64,000 bases of DNA, taken from assembly GCA_949987565.1 (NCBI GenBank), contig OX465111.1:9753202-9817201 (forward strand), written 5' to 3'. The notes beneath the pieces were generated by a model. The model saw only the letters and a list, made by a program, of their open reading frames with translations, did not search any database and had not been told where the DNA came from. Position 1 is the first letter of the stretch. The number at the start of each line of letters is the position of its first letter. Position numbers and translations under genes: made by a program. The DNA is from Luidia sarsii (Eukaryota; Echinodermata; Asteroidea; Paxillosida; Luidiidae). Below, one piece after another: positions 55,151 through 64,000 of the stretch.

Positions 55151-55378
55151 CTCCAGACCAAGTATAAACGCAAGGTCCCCTTTAGCCATCTCCAGGATTT
55201 CCTCATCTGAGAAGACAACATGTTCTCCTGAGATGTGACGCCTTTTCTCACTTGGCCCTACACCATGACCCTCTGCTATAGTGACCCGCTTCTGTATCCT
55301 TGGGCTGGCTGTTGAGAGACCTCTGACATCTGACCCACTATCTGTTCCAGAGTTTACTTGAAAGTCATCTTGAAGTGC
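55151..55378 (-). CDS. PNPLA6: Neuropathy target esterase-like exon: linker before domain 2
   Basis: Acceptor aaatcttcctcag (55379-55380), donor gtaaatgg (55149-55150). 228 nt, 76 codons, phase 0 on both sides. It encodes a hydrophilic Ser/Arg-rich linker (SGTDSGSDVRGLSTASPRIQ, KRVTIAEGHGVGPSEKRRHI) ending EEILEMAKGDLAFILGLE. The last block corresponds to the family segment just before domain 2 and joins in frame to the 47.0 kb exon. The variable linker with basic/Ser clusters (KRRHIS) could carry phosphorylation sites. The upstream exons with domain 1 and the N-terminal membrane segment were not found to the right. Confidence 0.85.
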
Positions 55379-57873
55379 CTGAGGAAGATTTAAGGATAAA
55401 ACAAACTCCGTTCATATTGTTTTCATGTAAATGTAAATGAGTAAAAATATAACCCTATTCCGTGCCTCTTATCCAAACCACCTTTCCCTTACATCTACAG
55501 GACTGATCGAAATTTTTATCACCAATCGCAACCAATTTGGTGCGAATGATTCTTCGCAAAGACGTCCGCAATTTCGAGGGAGAAACTACTCTGTACTGGT
55601 CCGGGGAGTCATTTCATTTGCGAAGATTCACAAAATCCAGCAGCCATCCATCAAAGGAGAAACTACCGGTCCCGGACGTCATTTCTTTCGGGAAGATTAC
55701 TGCCAATTCGCGAATTTCAGCGGCAATCGATTGGGGGTGGGGAGAGAGGTTGAGTTGGGGGAGACAGGGTTTACAAGTCCAACGTACGAACGTCTCTTCG
55801 CGAATGATGCGTGAACGATCTGCGAAGAAAGCACAACAATTTGCGACCAAAGTCCTAAATGTACGGGGGAAAAAAACGTACGCCAACGAGATAAATGGTT
55901 GTTTTTTTCTTAGGGGGGCATGATCACATGGGCAAATGCCGTTTGTGGAGCGGGAATTGGAACTTCAGTTAACCGAACCCCCCCCCTCCTTCAACCCAAG
56001 ATCAATCCAGAGCATCGGCAGTTGCTTTTAAGTTTGTCTTTGTGAGCACCGCCAGGACTTTAGGAGCCCTATCCTTGCTCCACGCTCAGAGCTTGCGGTT
56101 GAAACTCTGGTCCTTGCCAATGTGTAGTGCTTTGTGAGCAACGCCAAGGCTTTTCAATGATGCGTGAACGTTCTGCCCAGAAAGCACAACAACAACAAAA
56201 GGCTTAAAAATGTACGGGAAAAACCCGTACCCCAACGATGGCCATACCACTCGTAAAAAAAATGATTGGATGATTGCCTCTTGTGATTTCTGACACGTCC
56301 GCAAAAGATTTGAGACCTTTCTTTCATTTGCAGCCATTGACGTACATTTGGTATGCGGCAGCCGTCAGCTTCAATAATGGTCAACTGACTTCAATTGTAG
56401 CCAAAAATAAATTCAACAATCTGCATTTTGTGTTGGGTATGATTGTGAAGATCGCTGAGTATTCTTATGGTCATCTAGCTTTTTGTTACATAGTTATACA
56501 CATTGTAAAAATAATTGTCTTTTGAATTTAGCGTAACGACTGACCATAGTTTGCAAGCCGGCGGTTAGCAGAAACTGAATCCGTGACGTACCATACCAAA
56601 AGAAAGTTCTATACTTTGCCATTTTAAAAGAAATTTACTATCAATATTATCAAATAGGCCCAATGAAGGCTTACCGGTAGTTGAACAACTCTCCCGCATG
56701 TCCCAAATAGTCCTATTCTAAAAACAACGCCAGAATTTGGGAAAGACGTCTACACAGGAGCCGCCTTAAACGTTGTATCACATTTTTAACAATGGAGCTG
56801 TCAATCATTCTACTGCAGGCTCTCCTTGCTTTTTCCACCACGGCGAGGTAACTTGGGTTCAAATGGGTTTTGTTTTATTCGGAGGTTGATCATCCTTCCC
56901 ACTTTAAATCGGTCATATTTTGAAAGTTGATAGGAAATGATGATACATGCAACGAACAAATGAAATTTTATATTCAGTCTCAAGTTTATATGCAATTTAT
57001 TTAGTTAATTTACCACCTACTCCATAGTTAACATGTTAGTGCATACAAGTTTGTGGAGTTTTTAACCCTAACATAGAAATACCTATGCATGTAAATGTAC
57101 ACCATCCGGGCCACCAATGTTTTGGCTTGGAAATTTACTGAGGTGGCCCGGCTGGCCACTCAAGAAAAACCCTGATCATGCCCTAAGCGGAAATCATCAT
57201 GAATCTAAACAATACCAAGTGCAATGTTAAAAGTGCAGCGTATCTAATGCATGATAGACTTCATCTCTCGCAATAAGCAATATGGTTATCTGGCTTTTGC
57301 CCCGAAGTAAAATGCCAGTAATAGTACAGCACTGTAGCTGGGGCCAATTCGCTAAGTTTGCATTCAAGAATTGCCGTTCTGCAGACCAACAAGGTTGTCT
57401 GTTTGTGAGCATCTTATTTAATTGAAGTTCTAGAAAGAAGCCTTCGAAAAGTCTTGTTCCTGCGAAACTTAGCCAGACTCCCTTAAAAATATTAATAGCA
57501 AGCTCTCCGGTGTCAAACGCTCTTAAATCACAGTGATCTTCATTTCCTGTCCAGCCGACATTGGGGATTACAGTTATGTAAACGTTCAGAAACTAACGAA
57601 ACTATTCGAAACGAATTATCTCGAATATCCGAATGGATAATATTGCCACCCTTCTTCCATGGTTGTTTTTTTCTTAGGGGGGACTGGTCACATGGGCAAT
57701 ATTGCCGTTTGTTGAGCGGGAATTGAAACTTCAGTTAACCGAACCCCCCCCCCCTATCAACCAAAGATCAATCCTGTCTTTGTGAGCACAGACAGGGCTT
57801 TAATAGTAGCCCTATCCTTGCTCCACACTCAGAGCTTACAGTTGTAACTCGGTCCTTGTCAAGGTAGTGCTGT

Positions 57874-58152
57874 GTGAGCACCGCCAAGGCTTTTCAAGCC
57901 GGCCTTAGAGCTCTAACTCACAGCACAGTGCAAAAATACATGAAAAGACTGTCTCCCGCCCGAGACATCGTGCTGAAGCCAGTTTCCATTAAAAAAATTT
58001 TTTCTGTACATTACCTCATAAGAAACGTGTGTCCTATCTATTCTAGATTTTTTCAGACGTTTTCGTCTTTTATTGTTCGGAATCTTGGAGCTGAAAAACA
58101 TTGGGTATTGCAAAATCCCTCTGTGTGGACTCCGGAGCTGAATATGAACTAA
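57874..58152 (+). other. Reading frame shared by both E1 copies (a)
   Basis: MSTAKAFQAGLRALTHSTVQ, KYMKRLSPARDIVLKPV and IRNVCPIYSRFFQTFSSFIV are also encoded, on the minus strand, at 4526-4747 with few differences. No family was recognised. Conservation may only reflect recent copying of the element, not selection on protein. Confidence 0.3.
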
Positions 58153-58164
58153 CAAACACCTCTA

Positions 58165-58449
58165 GTGCAAACACCTCTGGTGGTCAGCACCACCCATAAT
58201 CTGGTGATTAACCACCGCGATTTCCGGAGAGCAGTTGCCAAACAATGGCGGCACATCCCACGCAATGAAGAACTCTGGAATACATGTATTTCCCAACCCA
58301 CCCATCCAAAAATCAAAAACGCCCCACAACCGATGGGAATTATCACCCGGGCCAAATGCCCAAAAGAACCCCCGTCCCAGTCGAGTTTGGTTTCTTTCAA
58401 GGAATCAGATTATACGCTGGACTCCCTGCTCTCCGTACTTGAGGAATAA
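58165..58449 (+). other. Reading frame shared by both E1 copies (b)
   Basis: MQTPLVVSTTHNLVINHRDF, RRAVAKQWRHIPRNEELWNT and CISQPTH recur at 4174-4449 (minus strand), with a frame change in the second half of one copy. Possibly a captured gene piece. Function unknown. Confidence 0.3.
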
Positions 58450-60201
58450 TCACCCCCTAAATAGTGCAGCCCAGTCACCCTAACCGATTTTCCATAATGG
58501 TACCGCACAAAGAGAGAAACTGATTTGCAAAAATCACTACCGCCACTGACGATTGCCTAGATGGCATGAAAACATTACTTGTTATTGCCACAAAATGGGA
58601 GCTGCGAAGCGTTCCTACTCCTACGTAGTCTCACCTACCAATCTTGATGATTAAATGGGTCAGCTTGCTTTTTAGGGGGGAAAAAGGGCCTCCCTCCTTC
58701 CTTGTTGCCCAAAAGGCAGGACGCTAAACATGTTTTGTATTGCCTGAGCTGAAACATTGATTTTTCCCTTTCTACGTTCACGTATACAATGCAAACAAAT
58801 ATACAGGGGGCCTGTATAGTATTTGCAGTTTCACTGCATATTTTTATTAAGTTATTTTGAGTACGTCAACTACCGGCAGTATCAAACTGTTTCGAAAATG
58901 AAATGTCTTTCACGTGGTCGGTCTACACATTTTGTAATTTGTATGAAAGTTTATTTCTGTGCATACTTGTATAAAGAACCTTCAAAGAAACTTCATAGAA
59001 CCTTCCTGAAATCTTAATTAAAAAAAAAAAAAAAAGGGTGGGTAACGTCCCGATTTTTATTTTATTTCAGGAAAGTACAAAAAATGAATCAATGAAAACA
59101 AGACACAGTTGACAGACAGTTCTTGTGTGAAAGCCCCTAAAGGCTAAAGTGGGAGAAAACAAGCTTTAATTTGAGGGTATATCATCCGAATTGGGCGGAA
59201 GCCGCACAGAGTGATTTTGCATTACCCAATGATTTTCAGCTTCCAATATTTCAAACAATAAAAAAACAAACATTCTGGAACATTTAGGACACTCTTTTTA
59301 TGAGGTACCCGGTACGGTAAGGTAAAACAAGAAAAAATTGTTTAATTTCGAAAATGGCTTCAGTACAACGTCTCTGGCAGGAGCCTAAATCTGGTCGTGT
59401 ATTTTTATATTAACCGCAAGCTCTGAGCATGGGGCCGGCTTGAAAAGCCTCAAAGTGGCATTGCTCACAAAGCACTACACATTGGCAAGGACCAGAGTTT
59501 CAACTGCAAGCTCTGAGCGTGGAGCAAGGATAGGGCTCCCAAAGCCATGGCGGTGCTCACAAAGACAGATTTAAAAGCAACTGCCGGTGCTCTGGATTGA
59601 TCTTGGGTTGAAGGAGGGGGGAGGGGGGGTTCGGTTAACTGAAGTTTCAATTCCCGCTCCACAAACGGCAATTGCCCATGTGATCATGCCCCCCCCCCCA
59701 AGAAAAAAACAACCATTTATCTTGTTGGCATAATTTTTTTCCCCCCGTACATTTAGGACTTTCTTCGTTGGACTTGAAAAACCCTGTCTCCCCCAACTCG
59801 ACCTCTCTCCCCACCCCTGATTGATTGCCGCTAAAATTCGCGAATCGGCAGTAATCTTCCCGAAAGAAATGACGTCCGGGACCGGTAGTTTCTCCTTTGA
59901 TGGATGGCTGCTGGATTTTGCGAATCTTCGCAAAGGAAATGACCCCCGGACCAGTACGGAGTAGTTTCTCCCTCGGTTTATGGCCGCTGGTCTTCGCGAG
60001 TCTTCGCGGAGAAGACGACTCCCCAGACCGGTAATTATTTTCTCCTCGGACCTATCGCCACTGCAGTCGCGAATCGTTGGTTCTCTTCGCGAAGGAAATG
60101 ACTCCCCGGACTGGTAAGTATAAGAAATTGCGGACGTCTTCGCGAAGAATCATTGGCACCAAATTGGTCGCGAATGGTGATAATATTTTCGATCAGTACT
60201 G

Positions 60202-60355
60202 TACTCAATATTCTGTTCCCAATAACACCACCCAATATCCTCTACCCTATACAGCATTGCACATTCTGCATATGCCCTAATGCCCCATCATTTAATTAAT
60301 ATCATTATCTTTCCTTTCTAATATAATAATAACCATGTTGCGGTGACACCATGTA
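60202..60355. other. Spacer between E1 and foldback element
   Basis: Short AT-rich sequence; no feature seen. Confidence 0.5.
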
Positions 60356-60377
60356 TAAGGTCTTAAAAAATAGGTAT

Positions 60378-60393
60378 GGTTCTGAAAAGAACC
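60378..60393 (-). promoter_or_regulatory. Histone 3'-end-like stem-loop, left arm
   Basis: On the minus strand, GGTTCTTTTCAGAACC fits the replication-dependent histone mRNA stem-loop consensus GGYYYTTYTNARRRCC at all 16 positions (6-bp stem, 4-nt loop). Typical flanks (CCAAA, ACCCA and a purine-rich downstream element) are not evident, so function is doubtful. Confidence 0.45.
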
Positions 60394-60774
60394 TGAATGA
60401 TAACTCGACGTTCCAGCTACCGTAGTATGCTCTGGCCGTAGTATGCTCAGGAGAATGCCTTGGACTCAGTGGGGGAGCAGTTTATAAGCCGGTGATCGCT
60501 GAGACGAGAAGGCGGGAAAGATAATCCTCCTGGGAGGGGATAATCCCACTGAGAGCACCCCAGTGCCCTCGAACACACCCCAGTGAGAACCCACCTGTTC
60601 ACCCCCACCAACTGCCCCACTCAGGATTATCCCCCAAGCAGGATTATCCCCTCCCAGGAAAATTAGCTTTCCTGCATTCCTGCCTCAGCGATCACTGGCT
60701 TATATTATAAGCTCCATAATCGAGTCCAATTTTCCTGATGACGGCTAGAGCATACTGGCCGGAACGTTGAGTTA

Positions 60775-60790
60775 GGTTCTTTTCAGAACC
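60775..60790 (+). promoter_or_regulatory. Histone 3'-end-like stem-loop, right arm
   Basis: Mirror of the left-arm stem-loop, here on the plus strand, also a full match to the histone consensus. Symmetry follows from the inverted arms. Confidence 0.45.
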
Positions 60791-60812
60791 ATACCTGTTC
60801 TTTAAGAAGCCA

Positions 60813-61339
60813 CGAAGGAGAATCTTTACAGGATTTCTCATAAAAAAGCACTGTAATGAAATACTCATTCAACACCAAAAGATAAAATGAAATCAATTCT
60901 CTTTAGTGCTTCTATTCAACAAATAAAGGTTCTTTCTGAACAAGTGAAATTACACTTAAGGCTTTATGTTCACCAGGAAAAAAAAAATCTGGACTCGAAA
61001 CTCTGCTCCAGTTGTTCTAGTGATGAGATAATCGGTTCTCATTGGCAGGAGAAACAAGAAGATTGGTAGCCTCGTTGCCAAACAATGTAGACATATCTGA
61101 TTCAGACAATCCAGTCGCCAGTCCACTCTATCACCACTGCTAACGCTGCCATCAATCTGTCCTCATCTGAACCGACACTGAACATGAGGTTCTGTCACAA
61201 TGCATGTATTTTAACAGAACCCTTTATACTTGAAGCACAGATTTGTTGCTTTTCATGGATTAAAGAAGCTTACCGTATGAGACATACCGGTAGGCAAACA
61301 GATTATTAAATGTATATGTATGCAATGCCCTCTGTCCTA
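60813..61339. other. Unassigned sequence
   Basis: A minus-strand frame near 61195-61110 (VGSDEDRLMAALAVVIEWTG) is open but short and without known resemblance. No esterase exon was recognised. Confidence 0.45.
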
Positions 61340-61460
61340 TAGGCTTGTTCGATATTTCGATATTTATCGATATCACGATATCGGTCTCTGACGATAACCG
61401 TATCGAATACATTTCCAGATATCGCGATATCGAAAACAAGTATCGTGATATTCGTTTGAG
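61340..61460. repeat. GATATC-rich palindromic terminal sequence
   Basis: Repeated cgatatt/atatcg words forming nested palindromes (tatcgatatcacgatatcg). Similar words occur at the very end of the window (63975-64000), so one or two MITEs with this kind of terminus may start or end here. Confidence 0.5.
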
Positions 61461-62769
61461 CACTGGCCGCCCATTATCTTTTTCAGAGTTGTCTTCAGAG
61501 AGATCGGGAATAGCGATAAGCTTGGTAAGCATAAAAAAAAACAAAAAAAAACTGAAACCGCAAGGGGGGGGGGGTGCCTTCCAGCCATGTGGGCTTTTGC
61601 AACAACGGCACCAGCTGGGCTCTTGTTGAATGCGGCCTCCACAAAGGTGATGCCTTGAAAACCGCAAGCCCTTTTCCGCTGTTGGCGGCCCTCTTTTTGT
61701 AAGGGTGAAAGCGAACTGTAGCGCGTGCTTCACCAAGTTATTCGGCCACCATTCAGCTGCTCGGTCCACACACTCGGCTTGGGTCGATCGTGTATGACTC
61801 TATGGTCAAGCAGTTCATGTACGAAGTACATGTACAATGTACGTACATGTACGTGTACTTGTTAGATTTTTTCCAGGCGCTTTGCTTTGTCATATCATGG
61901 TCATATCCCCTCGTCTGTAGTGCTGATTCAGTAATGGCAATCGCACCGGTTACGGGAAACCTATGTAACTAACAGGAAATACTCGGCGAAGGATTGTACA
62001 TGTACCTTCATCAACTCTAATACATAATTATGCAGATTCATACAGTATCTAATCCATGCAGAATTTATTTTTATCGTTTGAAAACTCTTTTAAATTGTTT
62101 GTGTCCGTTTCATAAGTATTATTAATTAGGACGAATATTCAGATCACTGTAGGGATTTGATGGACCTACGGCAAGGTTTACTTGTTGCTTGAAATAAATT
62201 CAGTGCACGGACTGAGGGAAACAAAGACGTTATTGAGCGGATTTTTTTAGGCTACCATATTTTGATTGCTGTACAATGAACATAAAAGTACATTGAAAAA
62301 ATGGCAAAGAAAACGTTGCCTGGACGTTGGACCGGGATTTGAAACAGAGACATCTTAGTTGTTGTATACTATACCAGAGGGTAACAAATAAGAGTTCCCA
62401 GTCAGTTTTCCATTGATTTGTTCGAGTTAACTTGATACTAATGTAAAAAATATTGGAAACTAGATCATAAAACCCGAACTTCCTGTCTAGCTACTGTTTA
62501 AAATATATTTATATACATGTATACGGTACGGTACATCATGGAGGAATAAGATGGGTATATTGACCGAAAAAGTTAGTGACAAAAGCGCCAACTTCCTATA
62601 AATGCTTCTCCTGTCACGCTACCAACTTGTTAATGTTACGGCTGAACTTCAGGCGTCGCCACGGAGACTGCTCCCTTCCACCAGCACCAGGCCTTTGTAT
62701 TCCCACGAAATCGCATTTCAGTACTCCCCGGCTAGACCACTAAGAACGCAGATTGTCTTGTCATCGTAT
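61461..62769. other. Unassigned sequence
   Basis: It contains a palindromic GTACATGTAC stretch at 61815-61860 and a decayed tRNA-derived repeat head at about 62327-62385 (ggaccgggatttgaaac). No gene supported. Confidence 0.5.
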
Positions 62770-63440
62770 CAAGTCTGACCAATTACGTTCGCGCTAGTCT
62801 CTCTTCACGTCAGTCTTTATACGTGGTGACCCCCCCCCTTCTTTCACAACCAATCACCTTCGCGCTAGTCTCTCTTCACGTCAGTCTTTGTACGTGGTGA
62901 CCCCCCCTTCTTTCACAACCAATCATCTCCGCGCTAGTCTCTCTTCACGTAAGTCTTTATACGTGGTGACCCCCCCCTTCTTTCACAACCAATCACCTTC
63001 GCGCTAGTCTCTCTTCACGTCAGTCTTTGTACGTGGTGACCCCCCCTTCTTTCACAACCAATCACCTTCGCGCTAGTCTCTCTTCACGTGTCTTTGTACG
63101 TGGTGACCCCCCCCTTCTTTCACGACCAATCACGTTCGCGCTAGTCTCTCTTCACGTCAGTCTTTGTACGTGGTGACCCCCCCTTCTTTCACGACCAATC
63201 ACGTTCGCGCTAGTCTCTCTTCACGTGTCTTTGTATGTGGTGACACCCCCTTCTTTCACGACCAATCACGTTCGCGCTAGTCTCTCTTCACGTGTCTTTG
63301 TATGTGGTGACACCCCCTTCTTTCACGACCAATCACGTTCGCGCTAGTCTCTCTTCACGTCAGTCTTTGTACGTGGGACCCCCCCCCCTTCTTTCACGAC
63401 CAATCACGTTCGCGCTAGTCTTCAAATCAGTCATTGTACG
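62770..63440. repeat. 67-71-bp minisatellite, ten copies
   Basis: gcgctagtctctcttcacgt begins at 62791, 62862, 62931, 63001, 63070, 63138, 63207, 63274, 63341 and, in part, 63412. Each unit adds gtctttgtacgtggtgac, a C7-C9 tract, ttctttcac and accaatcac. Unit length varies mainly by the poly-C tract and a missing 'cag'. Confidence 0.93.
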
Positions 63441-64000
63441 TGGCCAGTGGCGACTACTGTATGTACCCCGTACACCTTCTTTATTCCCATGATACAATGG
63501 CTCCTGGCAACAAACGAGTTCAACGAAATAACTCAAAATAACGCCTCGAAATAAGCCTACCAATGGAGTCCCGGAGTAACGTAAACTTGCCGAAGTGAAC
63601 TTTGTCCAGCTAATGAATATTGATCTGCTCATTCATTGGCTCTGGTGAAACACATGCTCATGACATCATACACCGAAAATAAGCAATGAGTTGCTAAAAC
63701 CCACCTGGGAAGTCAAATTATTTCCAATAAAAACCTATCCTCCCATGTGCACCAAATGAATTTTGGTACATTTTAACTTATAAAATAAAAAAAAAAGACC
63801 TGAAGTAGTTGGTTTGCTTTAGTTGGCTAAAAAAATGTGGAATTTAAGGGGGTTTAACAATATTGCTAACCATGGCAAAAGCTCATGCACTTGCTATACG
63901 TAATGTAGATTACAGGCTGAGGGTTATTTGTGTGCGTTTTGAATGGTACTTCCGGAAAGACGCCAAATATTGAGATAATATCGAATATCACGATATATCG
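63441..64000. other. Unassigned sequence to window end
   Basis: No gene seen. It ends in GATATCG-type palindromic words. Confidence 0.5.

Larger units (their letters stand above)
55498..60201. mobile_element. Large TIR DNA element E1, copy 2 (complete, 4.7 kb)
   Basis: Ends are inverted: CAGGACTGATCGAAA... at 55498 and ...TTTCGATCAGTACTG at 60201, with TA at 55496-55497 and 60202-60203. Terminal arms of more than 330 bp are filled with TTCGCGAAGA-like words and the ACCAATTTGGTGC palindrome. The interior is collinear with copy 1 in reverse orientation but lacks its MITEs and minisatellites. It shows no recognised transposase and sits about 120 bp upstream (transcript sense) of the esterase exon at 55151-55378. 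Confidence 0.75.
60356..60812. mobile_element. Foldback/MITE element with histone-type stem-loops in both arms
   Basis: Arms of about 165 bp are inverted repeats. Outer parts are ggtatggttctgaaaagaacct against its complement, then the AACGTT-C and AGCATACTG/AGTATGCT words. Inner parts are gtgatcgctgag and cctgggaggggataatcc against their complements. The centre (about 60540-60640) is a CCCCAGTG-rich stretch. No coding sequence. Confidence 0.75.

Noticed and set aside
61110..61200. Possible upstream esterase exon on the minus strand
   Set aside because: Short open stretch without resemblance to the first cNMP-binding-like domain and without a clear acceptor-donor pair.
62770..63440. Regularly spaced repeats that might suggest a CRISPR array
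   Set aside because: Whole units are repeated without unique spacers, in an animal genome; it is a minisatellite. The same applies to 6122-6950 and 24580-25239.

Overview
The window reads as nuclear DNA of an animal, most likely a marine invertebrate deuterostome (echinoderm, hemichordate or cephalochordate type). This rests on three things: spliceosomal exons of a conserved animal gene, the mix of mobile elements (Ngaro- and DIRS-type tyrosine-recombinase retroelements, Ty3/gypsy, Penelope-like, Kolobok-like and Harbinger-like elements), and abundant self-complementary ACATGT/GTAC microsatellites. The species cannot be fixed from sequence alone. Nothing bacterial or viral is seen.

The only convincing host gene is on the minus strand: six exons of a neuropathy target esterase gene (PNPLA6/PNPLA7 family). 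In transcript order they are 55378-55151, 47078-47001, 44108-43903, 38082-37951, 36720-36547 and 9433-9288. They join in phase with GT-AG borders and encode the linker before, and all of, cyclic-nucleotide-binding-like domains 2 and 3. The N-terminal part (expected beyond 55.4 kb or outside the window) and the catalytic patatin domain (expected left of 9.3 kb) were not found. Introns are about 8.1, 2.9, 5.8, 1.2 and 27.1 kb, and nearly everything else in the window is transposon sequence in or around them.

Layout. 1-8249: large TIR element E1 copy 1, cut by the window edge, with nested MITEs and minisatellites. 9.3 kb: last visible exon. 9.8-11.2 kb: TTAA-flanked MITE and Penelope-like RT fragment. 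12-15 kb: CTCG-rich TIR element. 15.8-19.57 kb: cluster of a dispersed repeat (R1) carrying tRNA-like B boxes. 19.57-24.55 kb: Ngaro-like retrotransposon (gag, RT/RNase H, tyrosine recombinase, SGNH hydrolase) whose RT, RNase H and recombinase are uninterrupted. 24.58-25.24 kb: 24-bp minisatellite with 26 regular copies. 25.9-27.8 kb: Kolobok-like THAP transposon copy A. 28-33.2 kb: degraded DIRS element on the minus strand. 36.5-38.1 kb: two exons. 38.5-40.65 kb: Kolobok-like copy B with a second TTAA element nested in it. 40.65-43.8 kb: R1 repeats and a tRNA-derived tandem repeat. 43.9 kb: exon. 44.4-46.3 kb: Kolobok-like copy C. 47.0 kb: exon. 47.1-54.9 kb: a second DIRS copy apparently split by a gypsy element, which is itself broken by a LINE fragment and a MITE. 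55.2 kb: exon. 55.5-60.2 kb: E1 copy 2, inverted relative to copy 1. 60.36-60.81 kb: foldback element with histone-type stem-loops. 62.8-63.4 kb: about 69-bp minisatellite.

The window is therefore a multilayered transposon graveyard inside a conserved lipase gene. The Ngaro-like element is the best-preserved mobile system in it.
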